DNA from: Acidobacteriota bacterium
GTDB taxonomy: Bacteria; Actinomycetota; Acidimicrobiia; Spongiisociales; UBA5794
Length of the DNA: 5,132 bases
NCBI GenBank assembly: GCA_004356175.1
Contig: SMXV01000004.1
Span: forward strand, 1-5,132
Reading direction: 5' to 3'
The stretch's first letter is position 1, and each line of letters opens with the position of its first letter. A model generated the notes under the pieces. That model made no database searches and was not told the DNA's origin. It saw only the letters and a program-made list of their open reading frames with translations. This document shows, piece after piece, positions 1-4,995 of this stretch. The position numbers were made by a program, and so were the translations under genes.

Positions 1-110
1 AGGCTTACGGCCACCTGTTCGAGGATTCGAAGCGTAAAACGACCGACAAGATGGACAGCAGCGTTCTCGGACCGGTGGCTTCCACTCAGGGCCCAACGCT
101 GCTCCGCTAG
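1..110 (+). CDS. Tyrosine recombinase / phage-type integrase, C-terminal end only
   Basis: This is the last ~35 codons of a gene whose body lies outside the window. The open frame begins at base 3 and ends at TAG 108-110. It starts AYGHLFEDSKRK and continues with TDKMD. The Y-x-HLF block followed by a charged stretch and a D-(K/R)-(M/L)-(D/E) helix is the usual tail of phage and island integrases just after the catalytic tyrosine; the Y here aligns with the position seen in tails such as YxHLF. These enzymes cut and rejoin DNA at att sites through a 3'-phosphotyrosine intermediate. The catalytic R-H-R residues are upstream and cannot be checked. The stop codon is 21 bp from the 3' end of a tRNA-Asn gene, the common place for the integrase of an element inserted in a tRNA. 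XerC/XerD is less likely from this tail. The family call is likely; the element's identity is unknown. Confidence 0.72.
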   Translation, partial: AYGHLFEDSKRKTTDKMDSSVLGPVASTQGPTLLR

Positions 111-130
111 CCTCTAAGCTGTTGAGGAAA

Positions 131-207
<77 letters not shown>

Positions 208-225
208 TCAGGGAGAACTCTTTTC

Positions 226-255
226 AAGTTCCCACACGGAATTGGCAAGTGTCAA
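226..255 (-). promoter_or_regulatory. Candidate sigma-70 type promoter of tRNA-Asn
   Basis: On the minus strand a perfect TTGACA (255-250) is followed after 18 nt by GAACTT (231-226). This keeps the two most conserved -10 bases (A at position 2, T at position 6) but is otherwise weak. Transcription would start ~10 nt before the mature 5' end of the tRNA at 207, a sensible leader for RNase P trimming. The -35 box is convincing. The -10 box is the weak part. Confidence 0.5.
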
Positions 256-290
256 CCGTCGGATGTCCGTCGCCACGTCACCGCGCGGGT

Positions 291-330
291 GTCGCGATAG
301 GTGAATGGTTGAGTACCTACGGTTCGCGAT
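291..330. repeat. Imperfect palindrome / potential stem-loop in the tRNA-TPR intergenic region
   Basis: TCGCGATAGGT (292-302) pairs with ACCTA (315-319) and TCGCGA (324-329), leaving a 4-base bulge CGGT (320-323) and a 12-base loop (303-314). That gives 11 pairs, extendable by one G-T pair at 291/330. There is no T-run on either side, so it is not an obvious intrinsic terminator. It lies ~100 bp upstream of the TPR gene and ~35 bp beyond the tRNA promoter. It could be an operator, a transcript hairpin or an interspersed palindrome. Apart from this, the repeat arm at 340-349 and the tRNA promoter, nothing else was recognised in 208-428. Confidence 0.4.
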
Positions 331-428
331 CGAGACAGCTCCTCAACAGGGTATGTGCGGTGCAGACGCTGCCGGAGAGGATCTACCATGCGGCGGCTAG
401 CTGATATATTGGGGTGTCCTGAGACATC

Positions 429-749
429 ATGAGTAGCCGCATCGAAACGCTCCGGTCTTTTCTCGAAGCCAGTCCCGACGACTGTTTTGTTCGTTACGGA
501 TTGGCCCAGGAACATGTCAAGGCTGGCGCTGATGAAGCCGCGATAGAAGAGTTTCAGCGCATCCTCGCTATCGATCCAACCTACCAAGCGGCGTACTATC
601 ACGCTGGCAGAGCTCACCAGCGACTTGGCCAGAACTCCGCGGCAGGCGACGTGTTCGAGCGGGGCATTGAGATGTCCGTGACGAACGGAGATCCGCACGC
701 CCGAAGCGAACTCGAAGCAGCTCTCGCCGAGTTGCCTAGCAGCAACTAG
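429..749 (+). CDS. Small tetratricopeptide-repeat (TPR) protein
   Basis: This is a 106-residue protein with no signal peptide or membrane segment, so probably cytoplasmic. It holds about two TPR units: residues 18-51 (RYGLAQEH, then AIEEFQRILAIDP) and 52-85 (AAYYHAGRAHQRLG, then AGDVFERGIE), after a short N-terminal helix (IETLRSFLEASPDD). The alternating small and aromatic positions and the closing D-P of the first repeat are typical TPR marks. TPRs are helical-hairpin scaffolds that bind other proteins; the partner cannot be read from the sequence. Stand-alone two-repeat proteins of this length are, to my knowledge, common in Acidobacteriota and relatives. The ATG at 429 is the first good start; GGGGTG ~12 nt upstream is a poor Shine-Dalgarno. 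A 172-bp gap separates it from the pilin genes on the same strand, so co-transcription with the Tad operon is uncertain. No terminator is visible after it. Confidence 0.85.
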   Translation: MSSRIETLRSFLEASPDDCFVRYGLAQEHVKAGADEAAIEEFQRILAIDPTYQAAYYHAGRAHQRLGQNSAAGDVFERGIEMSVTNGDPHARSELEAALAELPSSN

Positions 750-769
750 TCTGTCCCCCCTGTTCTCTC

Positions 770-787
770 CTGCAACAAATCTGCAAC
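770..787. promoter_or_regulatory. Direct repeat CTGCAAC x2, possible operator upstream of the pilin operon
   Basis: CTGCAAC occurs at 770-776 and again at 781-787, start to start 11 bp, i.e. one helical turn. Related GCAAC words occur at 742-746 and 833-837. The position, ~135-150 bp before the first pilin start, fits an activator or repressor site. No convincing -35/-10 pair or sigma-54 GG-N10-GC element was found in 750-921, so the promoter itself is not placed. Confidence 0.3.
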
Positions 788-809
788 TTTTAGGTCGCAC
801 TGTCGATAA

Positions 810-911
810 GGGCTCTGACAACGAGTCCGGTCGCAACACGTGCGTGGATCCCCCCTTCGTCGCCGAAGGCGTAGCCGGACGATAACTGAAGTTATTGGTC
901 AAGGAAGGAGG
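810..911 (+). promoter_or_regulatory. Potential structured 5' leader RNA of the flp operon
   Basis: Several helices can form. Outer P1 pairs GTCCGG (825-830) with CCGGAC (875-880). Inside it are P2, CGCA/TGCG (832-835/841-844), and P3, CCTTCG-TCGC-CGAAGG (854-869), giving a three-way-junction layout. A further hairpin, GATAAC-TGAA-GTTATT (881-896, plus C880-G897), ends just before the AGGAGG ribosome-binding site (906-911). GGGCTC (810-815) can instead pair with GAGTCC (823-828), which excludes P1. CCTTC of P3 (854-858) can instead pair with GAAGG of the ribosome-binding region (904-908). The c-di-GMP-I (GEMM) conserved core was looked for and is not recognisable. Short helices arise by chance in GC-rich DNA, so this is a candidate only. 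Confidence 0.35.
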
Positions 912-921
912 ATTTTGTTCC

Positions 922-1119
922 ATGAATGAACACTTGATGCGAATAGCGATTCGGCTACGGAGCCTTATCGAGGAAAAGGACGGTCAGGATCTTATTGAGT
1001 ATGCCTTGCTGGCGGGATTCGTAGCGGTCGCAGCCGGTGCGCTATTGCCAGCCATTAGCACGTCGATCAGCACGATCTTCTCGCGCATGAGCAGCGTGCT
1101 CACGGCAGCTGCGGCCTAG
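922..1119 (+). CDS. flp: Flp/Fap-type IVb prepilin, first copy
   Basis: This is a 65-residue prepilin of the Tad (tight adherence) pilus. A basic 21-residue leader ends in KDG. The Flp signature follows: cleavage after G21 leaves QDLIEYALLAG, with Glu at +5 and Tyr at +6, as in G|xxxxEY sites cut by TadV/CpaA-type peptidases. The hydrophobic run FVAVAAGALLPAI is the helix that packs in the fibre and anchors the subunit in the inner membrane before assembly. The tail ends in AAAA. Mature length is 44 residues. The start is ATG 922, ten bases after a strong AGGAGG (906-911). An upstream in-frame TTG at 895 would place that site inside the coding region and is rejected. It is first in a same-strand operon, 28 bp or more before its paralogue. 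Confidence 0.93.
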   Translation: MNEHLMRIAIRLRSLIEEKDGQDLIEYALLAGFVAVAAGALLPAISTSISTIFSRMSSVLTAAAA

Positions 1120-1134
1120 TAAAACGGTCAACAC

Positions 1135-1140
1135 AGGAGG
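1135..1140 (+). promoter_or_regulatory. AGGAGG ribosome-binding site that complicates the start of the second pilin
   Basis: This perfect AGGAGG lies 7 nt before an in-frame GTG (1148), an ideal spacing, whereas the family-like start is ATG 1202 with only AGAGG (1192-1196) in front. It favours a longer leader of 37 residues, or initiation at both codons. Confidence 0.5.
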
Positions 1141-1201
1141 GCTCGGCGTGGCTCGGGCCGCGCTTAGCCCTTGGTTCATTGGACGGTTCGAAGAGGTAAC
1201 T

Positions 1202-1393
1202 ATGTTCGGATTCTATCAGCAGCTTTGCGCGCGATGTTTGCGAGAGGACGAAGGTGGTCAGGACCTGGTTGAGTATGCCCTTTTGGCAGGGCTTGTCGCC
1301 GTTGCCGCCGGGCTGTTCCTCCCAGGGCTGTCGACCAGCATGGACAGCATCTATTCGAAGCTGGCTTCCAAGCTCGCCGAAGCGTCGAGCTAG
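1202..1393 (+). CDS. flp: Flp/Fap-type IVb prepilin, second copy
   Basis: This is a 63-residue paralogue of the preceding pilin. The leader of 19 residues (MFGFYQQLCARCLREDEGG) is followed by QDLVEYALLAG with the same G|xxxxEY processing site. A hydrophobic stretch LVAVAAGLFLPGL and a helical tail ending EASS follow. The mature part is 44 residues, exactly the length of the first copy and alignable without gaps, so the pair arose by tandem duplication and then diverged, most strongly at the C-terminus. ATG 1202 was chosen because the leader then matches usual Flp length. GTG 1148, with a perfect AGGAGG at 1135-1140, would add 18 residues (MARAALSPWFIGRFEEVT) and cannot be excluded. The leader carries a C-x-x-C pair (residues 9 and 12), which would be removed on maturation. 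It may be a second major subunit or a minor, initiating or alternative pilin. Confidence 0.92.
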   Translation: MFGFYQQLCARCLREDEGGQDLVEYALLAGLVAVAAGLFLPGLSTSMDSIYSKLASKLAEASS

Positions 1394-1459
1394 TCAGACA
1401 GCTAGAAAACTCAAGATCGAGTTAAGTACGGCGCCATGCCGTGCCGATAGAGGAGGCAG

Positions 1460-2311
1460 ATGAACTCACGAATTGTAACGGCGCTTGCTATCTCCGCCGG
1501 ATTGGCGCTTGTGATCACCGGTGTCTTTTATCAGGTCGCTCTGCGGGATGCGACCGCCAGAGAAATACCGATGTCGGAGGTCGTCATCGCTGCCACGGAC
1601 CTGGAGGTCGGGTCCGAGATTCAGCCCGGTGAACTACGAGTCAAGCCTTGGCCGAGCGGTCAATTACCCCGAGACGGCTTCGAAGATATTGAACTCGTGA
1701 TCGGTCGGGTGCCGATGAGTCGTATCCTCGCCGAAGAGCCCGTACTCGACCGGAGACTAGCAGCTCCCGGCGCTGGTGTTGGTCTGGCGACTAAGGTTCC
1801 CAATGGCATGCGGGCCATGTCGATTCGTGTCGACGATGTCAACGGCGTGGCCGGGTTCGTGATGCCCGAGGCAAGGGTCGATGTGCTGATTACGGGAGTC
1901 CCGCAGGACGACCCGAGCGGTGGCCGAATGACCAAGACGATCCTTGGCAACGTACGCGTGCTTTCGGCTGGCGAGCATCTTGCACCAGACGCCTCCGGGC
2001 GTCCGCAGCGAGTCCCAGTCGTCACGTTGCTGCTAACTCCCGAGCAATCAGAGATGGTGACTCTGGCACAGACCCAGGGCCGCATCCAGCTGGTCTTGCG
2101 CAATGCGAACGATGCGGAAGTGGCGACGACCACAGGCGTCCGTGAGAGCGACTTGTTTGGTGTCACAGTCAAGACGATCAACGTCTCGCGACCAGCACCA
2201 AGGCCTGTTCTCACACCCGCACCAGCACTACCGCCGCCAGTGGAGGTCGAGGTCTACCGCGGCAGCGAGATCTCTCTTCAGACATTCGAATCCGCGCAGG
2301 TCTTGAATTGA
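1460..2311 (+). CDS. cpaB: Flp pilus assembly protein CpaB / RcpC
   Basis: This 283-residue protein is close to the usual family size. An N-terminal membrane anchor (residues 5-25, TALAISAGLALVITGVFYQV) precedes a SAF-like domain (~39-103: VVIAATDLEVGSEIQPGEL, then GRVPMSRILAEEPVL). The RcpC/CpaB core follows (~116-240), with the hallmark GMRAMSIRVDDVNGVAGFVMPEARVDVL region and TLLLTPEQSEMVTLAQ. A proline-rich linker (245-261) leads to the short conserved VEVYRGS (264-269 region) end. CpaB works in the periplasm, where it is thought to support the outer-membrane secretin during Tad pilus assembly. ATG 1460 follows GAGGAGG, whose nearest spacing is only 3 nt (GAGG 1450-1453 gives 6). It lies 66 bp after the second pilin. 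The gene expected next, the secretin cpaC/rcpA, is missing; cpaE follows after 32 bp. Confidence 0.93.
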   Translation: MNSRIVTALAISAGLALVITGVFYQVALRDATAREIPMSEVVIAATDLEVGSEIQPGELRVKPWPSGQLPRDGFEDIELVIGRVPMSRILAEEPVLDRRLAAPGAGVGLATKVPNGMRAMSIRVDDVNGVAGFVMPEARVDVLITGVPQDDPSGGRMTKTILGNVRVLSAGEHLAPDASGRPQRVPVVTLLLTPEQSEMVTLAQTQGRIQLVLRNANDAEVATTTGVRESDLFGVTVKTINVSRPAPRPVLTPAPALPPPVEVEVYRGSEISLQTFESAQVLN

Positions 2312-2343
2312 ACTGAGCGAATCTTGGAGGAGGCGATGGAGGG

Positions 2344-3543
2344 ATGGCTCGGGAGACAGCAACGGTCCTGTCGGCAGCGCTGATCTGTCCGAACCGCCGA
2401 CTCTCCAGTACGTTCCAAGCGGTTTGCGCGTCGGTCCGGGAACTGGGGTTTGTGGTTGAGGTGAACGAGTACCCAGCCGTACGCGAAGTAGAGCGCCTTT
2501 TATCTGAACATCGTGTTGAGGCTGTCTTCATCGATGTGAGTGCTGATCGCGGGGCCGCGCTTCAGATCATCACTGCCGTTGCTCGGACTGCTCCCGAAGT
2601 TGCCATCGCTGGTCTCGACGAAGCCAACAACCCAGAAGCGATCCTCCAGTGCCTGCGTGGCGGAGCCGCCGAGTTTCTGGCAAGCCCATTCCCACTGGAA
2701 GAGGTGCGGCATGCTGTGCGCCGCATGCTGGAGCACAGTGGCGTCGCAGCGAGGCGACCGGTTTCGAAGCGTGGGCGAGTCCACGTCTTCTCGCCGGTCA
2801 AGGGCGGTTCAGGAGCGACCACGCTCGCATATTCATCCGCTTATCAGATCCAGAAGCAGTCGGGAGGGCGAGTGCTGCTAGCTGATTTGCATTTGGTCGG
2901 CGGCGTCATCGCATTCCTGGCGAAGCTGCGCCCCGCCTACAGTGCCATCGACGCCTTGAAACACGCCAATCAACTGGACGACGGCGTGTGGAAATCCCTC
3001 GTTTCCCATAAGGGTGGCGTTGACATTCTCGCCGCGCCCGATCACCCGGAACTAGCCTTGATCGAAGCCTACCCGGTGCAAGAGTTAATCGAGTTCGTGC
3101 GCGGTGCCTACGACCACGTCATCGTCGACCTCGGTGGCGTTATGGACCCGCTCGGGATGACGGCAGTCAACGCGGCCAATGAGGTCAATTTGGTCTGCTC
3201 GACGGACATGACTTCCCTCTTCCTCATGCGTCGCACGGTTCCAGTCCTGGAAGAGATGGGACGGAGTCGCGATCAACTCAACATCTTGGTCAATCGGGCC
3301 GACCGTAAGCGCGAGCTGTCCGTTGACGAGCTAGAGAAGATCTTTCGCGCCTCGATCCATCAAACATTTCCCGACGATCCGCTAGCAGTCGAGAAGGCCC
3401 AGCGCGAAGGCGAGCCTGTCCCGGAGAAGTCGGAACTTGGCAAGAGCATTCGCAGCTACGTCCAAGGCCTCCTCGATCCACAAGCGGTTGAGGCGGACCG
3501 CAGTCGCCTCGGCGCACTCAAGCAGCTGTGGGGCGGAGTGTGA
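2344..3543 (+). CDS. cpaE: Tad pilus localisation ATPase CpaE / TadZ (ParA/MinD family with pseudo-receiver domain)
   Basis: This 399-residue cytoplasmic protein has the two-domain CpaE/TadZ layout. Residues ~10-132 form an atypical response-regulator receiver fold. Asp64 (VFIDVS) sits where phosphorylation would occur, but the acidic pocket reads LICPNRRL and the usual Lys of the KP motif is replaced (FLASPFPLEE), so phospho-signalling is unlikely. Residues ~145-380 form a ParA/MinD ATPase: deviant Walker A KGGSGATT (153-160), which keeps the first Lys but has Ala for the usual GK[T/S] Lys; the second loop LLADLHLVGG (178-187), with His where DLDL is common; Walker B-like HVIVDLGG (258-265); and NRAD (317-320). 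TadZ proteins mark the pole or site where the pilus machine assembles. ATG 2344 lies 10 nt after GGAGGAGG (2326-2333). An out-of-frame ATG at 2336 is not the start. It follows cpaB by 32 bp and precedes cpaF by 89 bp. Confidence 0.93.
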   Translation: MARETATVLSAALICPNRRLSSTFQAVCASVRELGFVVEVNEYPAVREVERLLSEHRVEAVFIDVSADRGAALQIITAVARTAPEVAIAGLDEANNPEAILQCLRGGAAEFLASPFPLEEVRHAVRRMLEHSGVAARRPVSKRGRVHVFSPVKGGSGATTLAYSSAYQIQKQSGGRVLLADLHLVGGVIAFLAKLRPAYSAIDALKHANQLDDGVWKSLVSHKGGVDILAAPDHPELALIEAYPVQELIEFVRGAYDHVIVDLGGVMDPLGMTAVNAANEVNLVCSTDMTSLFLMRRTVPVLEEMGRSRDQLNILVNRADRKRELSVDELEKIFRASIHQTFPDDPLAVEKAQREGEPVPEKSELGKSIRSYVQGLLDPQAVEADRSRLGALKQLWGGV

Positions 3544-3591
3544 CACGCGAAGCTTCTGCGAGCTGGCTCCTCACCCACGTTTTCTTGTAGT

Positions 3592-3611
3592 TATCGAATG
3601 TTCGGTCGATA
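3592..3611. promoter_or_regulatory. Inverted repeat in the cpaE-cpaF gap
   Basis: TATCGA (3592-3597) and TCGATA (3606-3611) are exact reverse complements separated by 8 bp; the gap between the two genes is 89 bp, unusually long for this operon. A weak TTGTAG (3585-3590), 17-bp spacer and GATATG (3608-3613) could act as an internal promoter overlapped by the repeat. Alternatively it is a transcript hairpin ending 7 nt before the GGAG (3619-3622) of cpaF. There is no T-run after it, so a terminator is unlikely. Confidence 0.3.
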
Positions 3612-3632
3612 TGTCTGTGGAGTACTTCATCC

Positions 3633-4982
3633 ATGTCCGTAATCGATCTCGACCGCTCTGATGTCTCCGTCTCCTCAAATCCCCTGGCTCTGAAGACGCG
3701 ACCTCTCACAGCCCGTCACCAAGAGCTGAAGTTCACTCTGCACCGAAAGCTCCTGGACAAGATCAATCTCGATGCTCTGGCGTCGATTGAGACTCAGACC
3801 TTGCGCGAAGAGGTGCGGGGAGCCCTTTCGCAACTCATCGACAGCGAGCAGACCTTGCTTAGTGCCGCCGAGCGCAGCCAGATCGTCGGTGAAGTCCTCG
3901 ACGAGGTCTTCGGGCTTGGCCCGCTGGAGACGTTATTACAAGACGACTCCATCTCCGACATCCTCGTCAATGGGTACAACCAGGTCTACATCGAAAAGCG
4001 TGGACGCCTGGAGTTAACGGCGGTGACATTTAAAGACAACAGCCACCTGCTCCGTATCATCGACAAGATCGTCTCTCAAGTCGGACGTCGCATCGATGAG
4101 TCTTCGCCGATGGTCGATGCGCGCCTGATGGACGGTTCACGCGTGAACGCAATCATCCCGCCGCTTGCTGTCGATGGGCCTTTACTCTCGATTCGTCGTT
4201 TCGGAACCGACAAGCTGATGCCAGCCGATCTGGTCGAAAAGCAGTCCATGACGGACGCCATGTTGCAACTCATCGAGGCGTGCGTCAAAACCCGACTGAA
4301 TATCATCGTTTCCGGCGGGACAGGTTCGGGAAAAACCACGCTACTCAACGCTCTCTCAGCCTTCATCTCTCCCAAGGAGCGAGTCGTCACGATCGAGGAC
4401 GCAGCAGAGCTTCAGTTAAAGCAACCGCACGTGGCACGTCTTGAGACACGTCCGCCCAATATCGAGGGCGATGGAGCTGTGCGGCAGCGCGAACTGCTCA
4501 TCAATGCCTTGCGCATGCGTCCGGACCGCATCATTGTCGGCGAGTGCCGGGGCGAAGAGGCACTAGACATGTTGCAAGCGATGAACACCGGTCATGACGG
4601 TTCGATGACGACGGTCCATGCCAACTCGCCGCGTGACGTGCTGACCCGGCTGGAGGTTATGGTCACAATGGGCAACTCCAACTTGGGGTTGAAGTCGATT
4701 CGGCAGCAGGTCTCCGCGGCGCTTGACGTGGTCATTCAGACCTCACGCCTGAGCGACGGAACCCGCAAGATCATGTCGATCACCGAAGTCGGCGGTATGG
4801 AGGGAGATACTATCACGCTGCAAGACCTGTTCGTCTTTGAGAAGCGAGGCCTCTCCGCGGAGGGCAAGGTGCTGGGCCGCTTCGCTGCTACGGGCATTCG
4901 CCCACGCTTCCACGAACGCATGCTCGCTCACGGTATTACTCTCCCGGCGGAGCTCTTTGAGTCGGTCGTCGAAGTGGTGTGA
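3633..4982 (+). CDS. cpaF: Tad/Flp pilus assembly ATPase CpaF / TadA (secretion ATPase, GspE/VirB11 superfamily)
   Basis: This is a 449-residue cytoplasmic hexameric ATPase that powers Flp pilus extension. The N-terminal part (1-90) is a linker and helical region with an FTLHRKLLDKINLDAL segment. The N-terminal domain (~91-215) contains FGLGPLETLLQDDSISDILVN, VDARLMDGSRVNAIIPPLAVDGP and LSIRRF, all typical of the family. The catalytic domain follows, with all motifs intact: Walker A GGTGSGKTT (228-236), Asp box TIEDAAEL (253-260), arginines in LETRPPN and LRMRPDR, Walker B RIIVGECRGEE (299-309) and His box GHDGSMTTVHAN (320-331). Length is normal. ATG 3633 is preceded by GGAG (3619-3622) at a 10-nt spacing; MSV at the start and absence of conserved sequence upstream support it. 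The next gene starts 13 bp after the stop. The CpaF call rests on its CpaB/CpaE/Flp neighbours as well as sequence; VirB11-type conjugation ATPases are the main alternative and do not fit. Confidence 0.97.
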   Translation: MSVIDLDRSDVSVSSNPLALKTRPLTARHQELKFTLHRKLLDKINLDALASIETQTLREEVRGALSQLIDSEQTLLSAAERSQIVGEVLDEVFGLGPLETLLQDDSISDILVNGYNQVYIEKRGRLELTAVTFKDNSHLLRIIDKIVSQVGRRIDESSPMVDARLMDGSRVNAIIPPLAVDGPLLSIRRFGTDKLMPADLVEKQSMTDAMLQLIEACVKTRLNIIVSGGTGSGKTTLLNALSAFISPKERVVTIEDAAELQLKQPHVARLETRPPNIEGDGAVRQRELLINALRMRPDRIIVGECRGEEALDMLQAMNTGHDGSMTTVHANSPRDVLTRLEVMVTMGNSNLGLKSIRQQVSAALDVVIQTSRLSDGTRKIMSITEVGGMEGDTITLQDLFVFEKRGLSAEGKVLGRFAATGIRPRFHERMLAHGITLPAELFESVVEVV

Positions 4983-4995
4983 GGGGTATGGAACT

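Noticed and set aside
309..337. Promoter for the TPR gene from TTGAGT (309-314), or from TATATT (405-410)
   Set aside because: Neither box has a partner at 16-18 bp spacing with more than one or two matching bases.
790..880. Known c-di-GMP-I (GEMM) riboswitch
   Set aside because: The CGCAC and CGCAA words tempted a match, but the conserved AGGGCAAACC and GGUAGGUAGCGGGG-type blocks are not present. Only the general three-way layout is similar.
825..897. Intrinsic transcription terminator before flp
   Set aside because: The stems are not followed by a T-tract, and a strong ribosome-binding site and the pilin gene follow directly.
895..921. N-terminal extension of the first pilin from TTG 895
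   Set aside because: It would place the AGGAGG ribosome-binding site inside the coding region. ATG 922 has the right spacing and gives a normal Flp leader.
252..923. 223-codon open frame on the minus strand
   Set aside because: It runs antisense across the TPR gene, the palindrome and the flp leader. Its product has no recognisable domain and is rich in Arg/Ser as expected of a shadow frame.
1660..2214. 184-codon open frame on the minus strand inside cpaB
   Set aside because: It lies fully antisense to a well-supported CpaB, with low-complexity Ser/Thr/Arg composition and no motif.
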